Source: Opitutaceae bacterium (GTDB lineage: Bacteria; Verrucomicrobiota; Verrucomicrobiia; Opitutales; Opitutaceae). From it: DNA of 64,000 nucleotides. The number at the start of each line of letters is the position of its first letter. Position 1 is the stretch's first letter. The position numbers and the translations under genes were made by a program. Below the pieces are notes generated by a model. That model was not told where the DNA came from. It made no database searches and saw only the letters and a program-made list of their open reading frames with translations. Below are positions 36,197 to 44,566 of the stretch, in pieces. The stretch spans positions 1-64,000 of the forward strand of contig JAIXWF010000011.1 of assembly GCA_027482185.1 (NCBI GenBank), read 5' to 3'.

Positions 36197-37645
36197 GTGA
36201 CCGTTTCCCTTTCCCACACCGCCCGTCGCTGCGCCCGCGTTGCCGGCTTCGCCGCCGCCCTCGCCCTTTCCGCTTCCCTCGCCTCCGCCCAGCAAGGCGG
36301 CCAGAAACAGCCGTTCAGCGTCGGTGAAAAGACGAGCGAGGCCCTGACCAAGCTCAAGCCGCTGCAGGAATCGCAGAACTGGGACGGCATGATCGCCCTC
36401 CTCGACGCGATCCCCGGCATCAAGCCCGACAGCTATGACCAGGCCCTGATCCTGGACATGAAGGCCAAGCTCTACATCCAGAAGAACCAGCTCAACAAGG
36501 CCATCGAGCCTTGGGAAAAGGTGGTCCAACTGGCCGAGACGCACGGCTACTTCGAAAAGAAGCAGGTCCTCGATATCGTCACCTTCCTCGCCCAGCTCTA
36601 CGCCCAGGAAGGCACCTCCTCGAAGGACCCGGTCGTCCAGCAGCGCAATTTCGGCAAGGCCGTCAGCTACTTCAAGCGCGTGATGGAAAACACGCCGAAG
36701 CCGACGCCCGAGCTGATGATGACCTACGCGTCCATCCTCTACTACAAGGGCTCCAACGCCACGAACCCCGACGCGGCCGCAATCAAGGAAGCCCGCGAAA
36801 TTGTCGAGAAGGGCCTCCTGACATCGATCAAGCCCAAGGAAGGTTTCTATCAGCTCCTCCTCACGCTCCAGCAGTCGCAGAACGACCTCGCTGGCTCGGC
36901 CGAAGTCCTTGAGCTCCTGCTCAAGCAGTCGCCCGCCAAGAAGGACTACTGGCAGTTGCTGATGGCGAGCTACCTCCAGCTCTCCGAGAAGGCCAAGGAC
37001 AAGGATCCGCAGCTGGCCAAGGACTACCTTACCCGCGCCATCGTCACGTGCGAACGCGCGCAGGCCCTCGGCCACCTTGGCACCCCCAAGGACAACATGA
37101 ATCTGGTTTCCCTCTACCTGATGGCGAACCAGTTCACCAAGGGCACGGAGCTCCTCTACAACGGGATGAAGTCCGGCAAGATCGAGTCCGAGCCCAACAA
37201 CTGGCGCGTGCTCGGCCGTTACTATCTCGAAGCCGACCTCAACACCCAGGCTGTCGCCGTCCTCGACGAAGCCGCCAAGCTCTTCCCCAAGAACGGCGAA
37301 ATCGAAGTCCAGCTCGCCCAGATCTATCTGCAGATGGAAAAGCCGCGCGAGGCGCTCCGCCACGCCAAGGCCGCCGTCGCCAAGGGCAACTTCGAAGGCA
37401 CCAAGCCCTTCTCGGTCCACTACCTCATCGCCTACACGGCTTACGAATTGGGCGAAATCGACGAATCGTTCGCCGCCCTCACCATCGCGGAGAAATTCCC
37501 CGAGGCGGCCAAGGACGGCCAGTTGCCCCGCCTCAAGGGTGTCGTTCAGGAAGCCATCAACGAACGCAACCACGCCAAGGATTCCAAGGAAAACAAAGAC
37601 AAGAAGGCCCCCGCCAAGACCCCCCAGCCGGTCAAGAAGGCCTGA
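36197..37645 (+). CDS. Secreted TPR-repeat protein of the TonB cluster
   Basis: The 482-residue protein begins at a GTG six bases after tonB and has a signal peptide (ARRCARVAGFAAALALSASLASA). Helical repeats of about 34 residues cover most of the sequence (for example ALILDMKAKLYIQKNQLNKA and AVLDEAAKLFPKNGEIEV), as in TPR scaffolds. The end is Lys-rich (about 455-482). The position in the motor operon suggests a periplasmic partner that links TonB or ExbD to other envelope proteins. This is an inference from context; TPR proteins next to ExbBD are also known in other phyla. Confidence 0.82.
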   Translation: MTVSLSHTARRCARVAGFAAALALSASLASAQQGGQKQPFSVGEKTSEALTKLKPLQESQNWDGMIALLDAIPGIKPDSYDQALILDMKAKLYIQKNQLNKAIEPWEKVVQLAETHGYFEKKQVLDIVTFLAQLYAQEGTSSKDPVVQQRNFGKAVSYFKRVMENTPKPTPELMMTYASILYYKGSNATNPDAAAIKEAREIVEKGLLTSIKPKEGFYQLLLTLQQSQNDLAGSAEVLELLLKQSPAKKDYWQLLMASYLQLSEKAKDKDPQLAKDYLTRAIVTCERAQALGHLGTPKDNMNLVSLYLMANQFTKGTELLYNGMKSGKIESEPNNWRVLGRYYLEADLNTQAVAVLDEAAKLFPKNGEIEVQLAQIYLQMEKPREALRHAKAAVAKGNFEGTKPFSVHYLIAYTAYELGEIDESFAALTIAEKFPEAAKDGQLPRLKGVVQEAINERNHAKDSKENKDKKAPAKTPQPVKKA

Positions 37646-37672
37646 TTCCCGCCCACTCCTCACCTATCTCCC

Positions 37673-38227
37673 ATGAAGAAAAGCTACGTCTATTTCGCCA
37701 TCCCACTTGCCGCGTTGGTCATCTTCTTCTTCGGCTTTTATTGGAGCGCCCACAAGTCGTTCGAAGACCGCGAGGCCGCCAAGGTCAAAGCGGTGCAGGA
37801 CGCCAAGGCCGCCAAGCTGAAAAAGGAAGCCCAGGATCGCGAGATCGCGGTCAAGGCCGCGGTCGAGCTGCAGGAAAAGCGCCGCAAGGAAAAGAAGGAG
37901 CGCGACGAGCGTGACAATCTGGCCAAGGAAGAACGCGAGAAAGCCCGCCAGGCCCGCGAAAAAGCCGGCCGCGATGCCGCCAAGTTCAAGGAAACCGTCG
38001 GTCGTCTGAAGAAGGAGATCGAGGTCGAGAAGAAGCAGATCGCCGAGATCCAGACCGAGCGCAAGCGCGTCACCGACGAACAGGCCTTCCTCCGCGATTA
38101 CGTCAAGAAAGCCGAAGCCAACCAGCGCAGCCTCATGGGCGTCATCGAGCGGATCGAAGCGGCCGACAAGGCTGCCGAGGCCGCCGCGAAGGCCGCCACC
38201 GCCGCCGCTGCCGCCGCCAAGAAATAA
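37673..38227 (+). CDS. Membrane-anchored coiled-coil protein, unknown function (first of two)
   Basis: The 184-residue protein has one N-terminal helix (VYFAIPLAALVIFFFGFYW, about 6-24). About 130 residues of highly charged Lys/Glu/Arg/Ala coiled coil follow (about 30-150), and then an Ala-rich end. It resembles the following gene in length, layout and composition. Both lie directly behind the TPR gene with 22- to 27-base gaps, so they are probably part of the TonB motor transcript. No family is recognised. It may be a stalk or a brace for the ExbBD-TonB complex across the periplasm. Confidence 0.72.
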   Translation: MKKSYVYFAIPLAALVIFFFGFYWSAHKSFEDREAAKVKAVQDAKAAKLKKEAQDREIAVKAAVELQEKRRKEKKERDERDNLAKEEREKARQAREKAGRDAAKFKETVGRLKKEIEVEKKQIAEIQTERKRVTDEQAFLRDYVKKAEANQRSLMGVIERIEAADKAAEAAAKAATAAAAAAKK

Positions 38228-38250
38228 CCTTCAGCCCCCGCACACACCCG

Positions 38251-38790
38251 ATGAAAAAGTGGATGTATCTCATTCCCCCGACGATCATGTTGGGCCTCTT
38301 CATGATCGTGTACTTCTCCCACGTCGAAAAGACGCACGCCAAGGAGAAGGCCAAGGCTGACCTAATCGCCAAGGAAAAGGCCGACGCCGACCAGAAGAAA
38401 AAGGTCGCCGAAGCCAAGGCCCGCGAAGACGCCAAGAAGCGCAACGAAGAGCGCGAGGCCGAGGAGGCCAAGAAGGAAAAGGAGAAGGCCGACAAACAGG
38501 CAGCGAACGACAAGGAAGTCCGCGACGCCACCGCCCAGTACAATGCCGAGGCCGACAAGTCTTCCAAGGAGGCCGCCACCCTCGAAATCGAACTCGATCG
38601 TCTCCGCAAGGAAAAGGACAAGCTGAGCCGCGAGACCTTCGATCTGGCCAAGCAGGTCGAACTCGCCCGCATCGCCCGCCGCAACGCCGAGCTCGAAATC
38701 CAGCGCGTCACCGAAATGATCCACCGCCGGGCCTCCGACAGCGCTCTCGTGAAGCCGCCGGTGATCCCGCCGGCCCCCGCGAAATCCTGA
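38251..38790 (+). CDS. Membrane-anchored coiled-coil protein, unknown function (second of two)
   Basis: The 179-residue protein has an N-terminal helix (MKKWMYLIPPTIMLGLFMIVYF, about 7-24) and a Lys/Glu/Ala coiled coil (about 28-155), ending in a short Pro-rich tail (PPVIPPAPAKS). It has the same plan as the preceding gene, and the two may have arisen by duplication, although residue identity is not high by eye. It is the last gene of the cluster and is followed within 20 bases by a strong terminator. Confidence 0.72.
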   Translation: MKKWMYLIPPTIMLGLFMIVYFSHVEKTHAKEKAKADLIAKEKADADQKKKVAEAKAREDAKKRNEEREAEEAKKEKEKADKQAANDKEVRDATAQYNAEADKSSKEAATLEIELDRLRKEKDKLSRETFDLAKQVELARIARRNAELEIQRVTEMIHRRASDSALVKPPVIPPAPAKS

Positions 38791-38806
38791 TCGCGTTTCA
38801 CTTCAC

Positions 38807-38833
38807 AGCCCCGGAGCAATCCGGGGCTTTTTT
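38807..38833 (+). terminator. Rho-independent terminator of the exbB-tonB cluster
   Basis: AGCCCCGG and CCGGGGCT form an 8-bp stem around a 6-base loop and run into a T-tract of six. It follows the last coiled-coil gene by 16 bases and marks the end of the seven-gene unit. Confidence 0.9.
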
Positions 38834-39057
38834 GTGCCCGCACTCCGGAAGCGCGCACCGATCAATCGCTCCGGTAGATGCCGCCCGATCGGTCTAAGCC
38901 TCCCGGAGGCCTTTCCGCGCCGTCTTGCATCCGCGCCGAACGCCGGTCGCATGCGAATCGCTCCCGCGGCCGCATTCTTCCCTTTTTCTGCTTGCGCCCC
39001 GTCGGAGCGTGAGGCTCCCTCTGCAGCCCGGCTCACGAAGTGGGCCGGAAAAAATGT

Positions 39058-39134
<77 letters not shown>

Positions 39135-39161
39135 TTTTTCGCCGCGGCCAAGCCGGGCGCA

Positions 39162-40010
39162 TCACACCGCGAACGGGTTGTAGCGCAGCTCGTTTTCCAC
39201 CGTTGTCAGGGGCCCGTGTCCCGGCGCGATCACCGTTCCCGGCGGCACCGCCCCGAGCATCCGGCGCAGGTTCGCATGCAGTTGCTCCTGCGAAAAATAG
39301 GCTCCGCCGACCGACCCCGCGAAGACCAGATCTCCCGAGACCAGCACGCTCCGCGCCGCCGGCGTCCCGGGCATCCGCACCCAATAGCAATTGTGCGCCG
39401 CCGCATGACCCGGGGTGGTGAACGCCGTCACCTCGATGCCGCCGAACCGGCGGGATTCCGCCTCACCCAGGGGCGAACCGCACGGCGCCTCCGCCCCGCA
39501 GGGAACGAACGCGGCCGTCACGCTGAACCGCGCCACCACCTCGCAAAGGCCGCCCGCGTGCTCCGCCTCCACGTGGGTCAGAAACACCGCATCCAGTTTC
39601 CGGATATCCGGCGGCCAGGCCTCCGCAAGGCTCCGCATGCCCGCCCCGGTGTCAAAGAGCACGGCATGGTCCGCGCCGCAGGGGCCGATCAGGTACGCGT
39701 TCGCGACGCCGATGCCGTGCGGCATCCGCAGCGCGCGCACGCAGAACGGCAGCGGCCCGATCTCCGGCAAAGGGTAGCGCCCCGCGCCGAGTGCGCACAG
39801 GCCCACTTCGTTGAGTTTCAGCTCGGCCGCCAAACGGCGCAGTTCCTCCGCCGACAGATCCGAACGGTAGTCGACGGCATCGCGGATCCGGGCCGCCGCC
39901 ACGCCGGTGCGCGCCGCCAAGATCTCCTCCGACATCTGCGCGCGACGCATCGCCTTCTCGAGGATATCCCCGAGTTCGTCTTCCAAAGCTGGCGGGAGCG
40001 GATGCGGCAC
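39162..40010 (-). CDS. Metallo-beta-lactamase-fold hydrolase with altered metal motif and N-terminal helical domain
   Basis: The 282-residue protein starts at a GTG (a purine-rich GGGGCAGGG lies about 9 bases upstream). An N-terminal helical domain (about 8-70; EILAARTGVAAARIRDAV) resembles a helix-turn-helix. The MBL fold follows: THVEAEHAGGL (145-155), TTPGHAAAHN, VSGDLVF and APGHGPL. The usual HxHxDH reads HVEAEH (His146, Glu148, Glu150, His151), so the metal site lacks one His and has Glu for Asp. The other metal ligands look intact. Function is unknown; a role in hydrolysing esters or lactones is possible. It is convergent with tRNA-Pro and divergent from pyrE. Confidence 0.75.
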   Translation of the reverse strand: MPHPLPPALEDELGDILEKAMRRAQMSEEILAARTGVAAARIRDAVDYRSDLSAEELRRLAAELKLNEVGLCALGAGRYPLPEIGPLPFCVRALRMPHGIGVANAYLIGPCGADHAVLFDTGAGMRSLAEAWPPDIRKLDAVFLTHVEAEHAGGLCEVVARFSVTAAFVPCGAEAPCGSPLGEAESRRFGGIEVTAFTTPGHAAAHNCYWVRMPGTPAARSVLVSGDLVFAGSVGGAYFSQEQLHANLRRMLGAVPPGTVIAPGHGPLTTVENELRYNPFAV

Positions 40011-40089
40011 GGCACCGCACCCTGCCCCGCTCCGCGCCCGCTGGCAAAATTGATTTTGTTTTTTGCGGGTCCGCCGCCACCGTCGCGCC

Positions 40090-40665
40090 ATGGACCACGA
40101 CCAAAACGAGATCCTGGAAATTTTCCGCCGCACCCGCGCCCTTCTCGAAGGCCACTTCGTGCTGCGCTCCGGCCTGCACAGCGGCCACTACTTCCAATGC
40201 GCGCAGGTCTGCCAGCGCATGGACGCCGTGGAGCGGCTCGCGACGCTGCTGCTGGCCAAAATCCGGGCCTCCGGGGTCGAATTCGACACCGTCCTCGCCC
40301 CGGCGATGGGCGGTCTCGTGATCGGCCAGGAAGTCGCCCGCCAGGCCAAGGTCCGCTACATTTTCGCCGAAAAGGAGAACAACGTCCTCGTCCTGCGCCG
40401 CGGCTTCACCTTGGCCCCGGGCGAACGCGTGTTGGTCGTCGAAGATGTCGTCACCCGCGGCGGTCGCGTCCTCGAGTGCCTCGAATTGGTGCGCCAGGCC
40501 GGCGGCAAATCCACCGGCATCGGCATGCTGGTCGACCGCAGCGCCGGCTCGGCTCGCTTCGCTGTTCCGGCGGTTTCCCTGCTGGAGCTGAGCTTCCCGA
40601 CCTACCCGGCCGACGCTGTCCCCGATTGGCTCGCCAAGCTCCCGGTCCAAAAACCCGGCAGCTGA
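40090..40665 (+). CDS. pyrE: Orotate phosphoribosyltransferase
   Basis: The 191-residue enzyme converts orotate and PRPP to OMP in pyrimidine synthesis. It has the OPRTase opening SGLHSGHYFQCAQV (about 29-42), the LAPAMGGLVIGQEVAR segment (about 71-86), and the PRPP-binding loop VLVVEDVVTRGGRV (about 119-132). ATG 40090 was chosen over an ORF start 27 bases upstream because the N-terminus MDHDQNEIL fits the family. Prs, which makes its substrate PRPP, is encoded about 1.5 kb away on the other strand. The two are unlikely to be co-transcribed. Confidence 0.93.
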   Translation: MDHDQNEILEIFRRTRALLEGHFVLRSGLHSGHYFQCAQVCQRMDAVERLATLLLAKIRASGVEFDTVLAPAMGGLVIGQEVARQAKVRYIFAEKENNVLVLRRGFTLAPGERVLVVEDVVTRGGRVLECLELVRQAGGKSTGIGMLVDRSAGSARFAVPAVSLLELSFPTYPADAVPDWLAKLPVQKPGS

Positions 40666-40692
40666 GTCCGCGCGCGGGTCGCTGCGCCCGCG

Positions 40693-42126
40693 TCAGCGTA
40701 TCGTCACGACAATGAACCGCACTTGCCCGCGATCGTAAACCGCGAGCAGGTTGCGCCCCGGCTGGAGCGCCTCCCGCGCCGAACGCAGGTCCGCCACCGG
40801 GACGCGGTTGACCTCGAGGATGACCATGTTCGGCGCGAGTCGATCGCGGAAAGGAGAGTCCCCGGCGACCTCGCTGATCACGACGCCCTTTACGCGCGGG
40901 TCGTTCAGCCCGAGGCGACGGCGCATTTCGGGCGCGAGCGTCACCACGTCGACGCCGTCGAGCAACTGGTTGGGATTCTCGGTGATCTGCCCCAAGGTCG
41001 CGTCGACGCTCCTGGTTTCGCCGTCGCGCACCACCTTCAGCGTCACTTTCGAACCCGGCAGGATCTGCGAGATCTGCAAACGCAGTTCCTCCCACGTCGA
41101 GACCGGATGGCCGTTGATCGCCAGAATCACGTCGGTGCGCCTCAGGTCCGCCTTCTCGGCGGGACTTTCCGGGTCGATGTCCGTGACGACGACGCCGCGC
41201 GTGCCCTTCGCCAAACCGAGTTGCTCGGCCACATCGGCCGTGACCGTGTCGCTCGTCACCCCGAGGTAGCCGCGGGCGACGACGCCGGTTTGCACGACGC
41301 TCTTCATGATGAACGCCGCGAGATTCACGGGGATCGCCAGCCCGATCCCGATGCTGCCGCGCGACGGCGAGATGATCGCGCTGTTGATGCCGACCAACCG
41401 GCCCCGCGCATCGACCAGCGCGCCGCCCGAGTTGCCCATGTTGATCGCAGCGTCGGTCTGGATGAAGTCCTCGTAGCCCTTCACGTTTTCGAGGACGCCG
41501 AGCTGGCTGCGGCCTTTCGCGGAAACAATGCCCATCGTCACCGTCTGCCCGACACCGAGCGGATTGCCGACGGCGAAGACGACATCGCCCACCCGCAGGC
41601 GATCGCTGTCGGCCAACGTCAACGTCGGCAGGTTTTCGCCCTCGATCTTGAGCACGGCGACATCCGTCTTCGGGTCGCTGCCGATCACTTTGGCGATGAA
41701 GTCGCGGTCGTCGGCCAGTGTGACCTTCAGTTCGTCGGCACCCTCGACGACGTGGTTGTTGGTCAAAATGTAGCCGTCGGGCGTGACGATCACGCCGGAA
41801 CCTAGCCCCTGCTGCCGGCTCTCGCGTTCTTGGTCCGGAATATTGCCGAATAACGGCCGCAACAGCGGATTGATCGCGATGCGTTCCTTGATGATCTTGG
41901 TGGAATACACCGAAACGACGGCCTTCTGCGCCGGTTCGATCACGTCGGCGTACGACACCACAATCCCGGGTTTCGCGGCCTCGTTCACGGGCGAGCGGTC
42001 GACCGTCAACGCCGGTTCTTTGGCGGGCGCGGCGGGCTTTCGCTTCGGCGCGGAGGCCGCGGACAGGGCGGACGACGCAAGGACGGAGACGACGAGAGCG
42101 AGGCGGAAAAACGGCTTCGGCTTCAT
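40693..42126 (-). CDS. HtrA/DegP-family periplasmic serine protease with two PDZ domains
   Basis: The 477-residue protease/chaperone has a signal peptide (MKPKPFFRLALVVSVLASSALSA). The trypsin-like domain carries the triad His125 (NNHVV), Asp155 (KTDVAVLK) and Ser233 (GNSGGALVD). Two PDZ domains follow (about 285-375 and 390-470). The flap region IIKERIAINPLLRPLFGNIP matches the Do family. It handles misfolded envelope proteins. The arrangement lpxD-prs-htrA on one strand, with gaps of 30 and 58 bases, suggests a shared transcript, although the functions differ. Whether it is DegP- or DegQ-like is not decided here. Confidence 0.92.
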   Translation of the reverse strand: MKPKPFFRLALVVSVLASSALSAASAPKRKPAAPAKEPALTVDRSPVNEAAKPGIVVSYADVIEPAQKAVVSVYSTKIIKERIAINPLLRPLFGNIPDQERESRQQGLGSGVIVTPDGYILTNNHVVEGADELKVTLADDRDFIAKVIGSDPKTDVAVLKIEGENLPTLTLADSDRLRVGDVVFAVGNPLGVGQTVTMGIVSAKGRSQLGVLENVKGYEDFIQTDAAINMGNSGGALVDARGRLVGINSAIISPSRGSIGIGLAIPVNLAAFIMKSVVQTGVVARGYLGVTSDTVTADVAEQLGLAKGTRGVVVTDIDPESPAEKADLRRTDVILAINGHPVSTWEELRLQISQILPGSKVTLKVVRDGETRSVDATLGQITENPNQLLDGVDVVTLAPEMRRRLGLNDPRVKGVVISEVAGDSPFRDRLAPNMVILEVNRVPVADLRSAREALQPGRNLLAVYDRGQVRFIVVTIR

Positions 42127-42184
42127 GGCAACGGAGCCCCGAAGATGAGCGGCCGCGGCCTCGACGCAACTGCGGGCGGCCGAC

Positions 42185-43132
42185 TCAGAAGCCCTTGACG
42201 CGGAAAAGACCCGTCACGCTCTCGTTGCTGTTGATGCGTTGGATCGCCTGGCCGAGGAGGGAGGCGATGCTCAGCACGCGCACCGGCAGGCCGTGCGTGT
42301 TCACCGGCGTCGAATTCGTCGTGATCAATTCGTCGATGAGCCCGCTCTTGAGGCGCTCGATCGCGACCTCGTTGAGGATGCAATGGCTGACCGCGGCACG
42401 CACGCTGCGGGCGCCGTGCTCGCGGAGAATCTTGGCGGCGGCGGTGAGCGTGCCGGCCGTCTCGGTGATGTCGTCGACGAGCAGCACATCGCAGCCGTCG
42501 ACTTCGCCGACGACGTTGATCGCCTCGACGTTGGTCGCGCTGGTCCGCTTCTTGGCCACGAGGCCAAGACCTGCGCCCAGCACATCGGCATAGGCGGCGG
42601 CCATCTTCATTCCGCCCACGTCGGGCGAGCAGACGACGAGCTTGTCGCGCTTCTGGCTGCCAAAGTACTGGAAGAAAACCGGGGAAGCGTAGAGGTGGTC
42701 CACCGGAATGTCGAAGAAGCCCTGGATCTGCTGCGAGTGCAGGTCCATGGTCAGAATGCGGTTGGCCCCGGCGGCGACGAGCAGGTTGGCGACGAGTTTG
42801 GCCGTGATCGGCACGCGCGGCTGGTCTTTGCGATCCTGGCGCGCATAGCCGTAAAAGGGCAGCACCGCGGTGATGCGCTGCGCGGAAGCGCGGCGGGCCG
42901 CGTCGATCATGATCAGAAGTTCGACGAGGTGGTGGTTCGTCGGCGGGCACGTCGACTGGATGATGAAGACATCGTGGCCGCGGATGTTTTCGTTGATCTT
43001 AACGAACGATTCGCCGTCGGGAAAACTGGTGACCGTCGCCTCGCCGAGCGGCAGGCCGATCGAGCGGCAGATTTCCTCGGCGAGAGGACGATTCGAATTG
43101 CCCGTGAAGATCTTCAGCCGCGTTTCGCTCAT
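42185..43132 (-). CDS. prs: Ribose-phosphate pyrophosphokinase
   Basis: The 315-residue enzyme makes PRPP from ribose 5-phosphate and ATP. It is the standard length and carries the family signatures: LKIFTGNSNRPLAEEIC at the N-terminus, FIIQSTCPPTNHHLVELLIM (about 55-74), YGYARQDRKDQPR (about 93-105), DLHSQQIQGFFDIPVDHLYA (about 129-148) and the PRPP loop LLVDDITETAGTL (about 215-227). The start MSETRLKIF fits. It lies 30 bases after lpxD on the same strand. Confidence 0.96.
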   Translation of the reverse strand: MSETRLKIFTGNSNRPLAEEICRSIGLPLGEATVTSFPDGESFVKINENIRGHDVFIIQSTCPPTNHHLVELLIMIDAARRASAQRITAVLPFYGYARQDRKDQPRVPITAKLVANLLVAAGANRILTMDLHSQQIQGFFDIPVDHLYASPVFFQYFGSQKRDKLVVCSPDVGGMKMAAAYADVLGAGLGLVAKKRTSATNVEAINVVGEVDGCDVLLVDDITETAGTLTAAAKILREHGARSVRAAVSHCILNEVAIERLKSGLIDELITTNSTPVNTHGLPVRVLSIASLLGQAIQRINSNESVTGLFRVKGF

Positions 43133-43162
43133 GGAGGTGGGCGGATGTTGGAGCGGCCCGCC

Positions 43163-44215
43163 TCAGGAGGAAGACTTTTTTGCGTCCATCAGCTGCGATT
43201 CCAGCGCGTCGACGCGCCGGAAGAGGTCGGGCAACCGCTGCTGCAGGACGGCGATCTTGCGCTCGAGCAGGTACGGGATCGCCGGCGTGCCGTTGACGAA
43301 GCTGCCCGGCGCGACGTCCGAGGTGATGCCGGCCTGCCCCCCGGCCTTCATGCCCTTGCCGAGAGTGATGTGTCCGCCGATGCCGGCCTGGCCACCCAGC
43401 ACCACGTAGTCCTCGAGCGTGGTGCTGCCGGAAATCCCGACTTGGGAGCACAGCAGGCAATGGCGGCCGACCTTCACGTTGTGCGCAATCTGCACGAGGT
43501 TGTCGATTTTCGTGCCCTCGCCAATCGAGGTCCGGCTGAAGCGCGCGCGGTCGAGGGTCGAATTGGCGCCGATTTCCACATCGTCGCCAATCTCGACGTT
43601 GCCCACCTGCGGCACCTTTTCGTGCCGCCCCTGCACAAATTCGTACCCGAAGCCGTCCGAACCGATCACCACGCCCGGCTGCAGCCGCACCCGGTTGCCG
43701 AGCACGCACTCCGCGGCGACGATCGCACCCGGCATCAGCCAGGAACCGGCCCCGATCCGCGCCTCGCGCCCGACAAAAACCTGCGCCTGAAGATGGGAGC
43801 CGGCCCCGATCGTCGCGCCGGACTCGATGACGCAGAGCGGACCGACCGTCGCGGTCGGATCCACCGTCGCATCGGCCGCCACCGCGGCGCTGGGATGGAT
43901 CCCCGGAGCCGGCTTCGGCCAGAGCGCCTGTTCGATCCGCGAACAGATCCGGGCCAGCGCGGCGGAGGGATTTTCGACCAAGAGAAAAAGCTGTCCCGCC
44001 TTCGGTTCACCGGCGTAATCCGGCGGCAGCAGCACCACGGACGCCGCCGTGCCCGGCACTTCGGTCTTGTATTTGGCGTTCCCGAGAAACGAGAGCTCGC
44101 CCGCTTTGGCCTCGGCCAGCGCCGCGATGCCTTGCACCGGCCGATCGCACGCTCCTTTGGCGGACTTCGGTCGGACGATTTCGGTGATTTCCTGCGCGGA
44201 AAAGGATACCTGCAT
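43163..44215 (-). CDS. lpxD: UDP-3-O-acylglucosamine N-acyltransferase
   Basis: The 350-residue enzyme adds the N-linked acyl chain to lipid A precursor. The N-terminal domain (about 1-105) leads into a left-handed beta-helix of hexapeptide repeats (about 106-310; for example [20 protein letters not shown] and [19 protein letters not shown]). The catalytic His lies in [14 protein letters not shown] (about 233-246). A C-terminal helix ([19 protein letters not shown]) is typical of LpxD trimers. ATG 44215 was chosen over an upstream start 17 codons earlier. It is the last chromosomal gene before the integrated element. Confidence 0.94.
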   Translation of the reverse strand: MQVSFSAQEITEIVRPKSAKGACDRPVQGIAALAEAKAGELSFLGNAKYKTEVPGTAASVVLLPPDYAGEPKAGQLFLLVENPSAALARICSRIEQALWPKPAPGIHPSAAVAADATVDPTATVGPLCVIESGATIGAGSHLQAQVFVGREARIGAGSWLMPGAIVAAECVLGNRVRLQPGVVIGSDGFGYEFVQGRHEKVPQVGNVEIGDDVEIGANSTLDRARFSRTSIGEGTKIDNLVQIAHNVKVGRHCLLCSQVGISGSTTLEDYVVLGGQAGIGGHITLGKGMKAGGQAGITSDVAPGSFVNGTPAIPYLLERKIAVLQQRLPDLFRRVDALESQLMDAKKSSS

Positions 44216-44419
44216 CGCACGAGCGTGCGGGAACACCCGCGGGCTGCAATTCCGGAGCGGCCTCAAGCTAGGATGCAGCCCGATCCGCCGCAGTCCGTCG
44301 ACCTGCCGGGGATCTCAAACCCGCCGGCCGTTCGCCCACACCGACGCGCACGGCAGATCGGGATTTCGAGAAAAAGCATCGTCCGAAGCCCACTTCCGAC
44401 CTTGGCTCAAGACGGAAAA

Positions 44420-44464
44420 TGGCTGCCCGGGTAGGGATCGAACCTACGACCAAGTGATTAACAG
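44420..44464 (-). repeat. Left attachment site (attL): 3' fragment of tRNA-Asn(GTT)
   Basis: Read on the minus strand, these 45 bases are the 3' part of a tRNA-Asn: anticodon loop CTGTTAA, TCACT half-stem, T arm GTAGGTTCGATCCCTAC, acceptor CCGGGCA, discriminator G and CCA. The anticodon 5' half-stem (expected AGTGA), the D arm and the 5' acceptor are missing. The sequence upstream of the loop is unrelated. A break in the anticodon loop followed 103 bases on by a tyrosine recombinase is the classic left end of an element integrated into a tRNA gene. The intact tRNA should lie at the other end, beyond the window. Confidence 0.9.
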
Positions 44465-44566
44465 TTAAGTAGTTAACGTGATCCTAAAAATGCCGAACTG
44501 TTCACACATGATCGCACAATCGCTCGACTTACCAACAACTAAACTCATCATTTTCAGAAAACGACG

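Noticed and set aside
44420-44464. An intact tRNA gene at this position
   Set aside because: The D arm, 5' acceptor strand and 5' anticodon half-stem are absent upstream of the loop, so only a 3' fragment exists.
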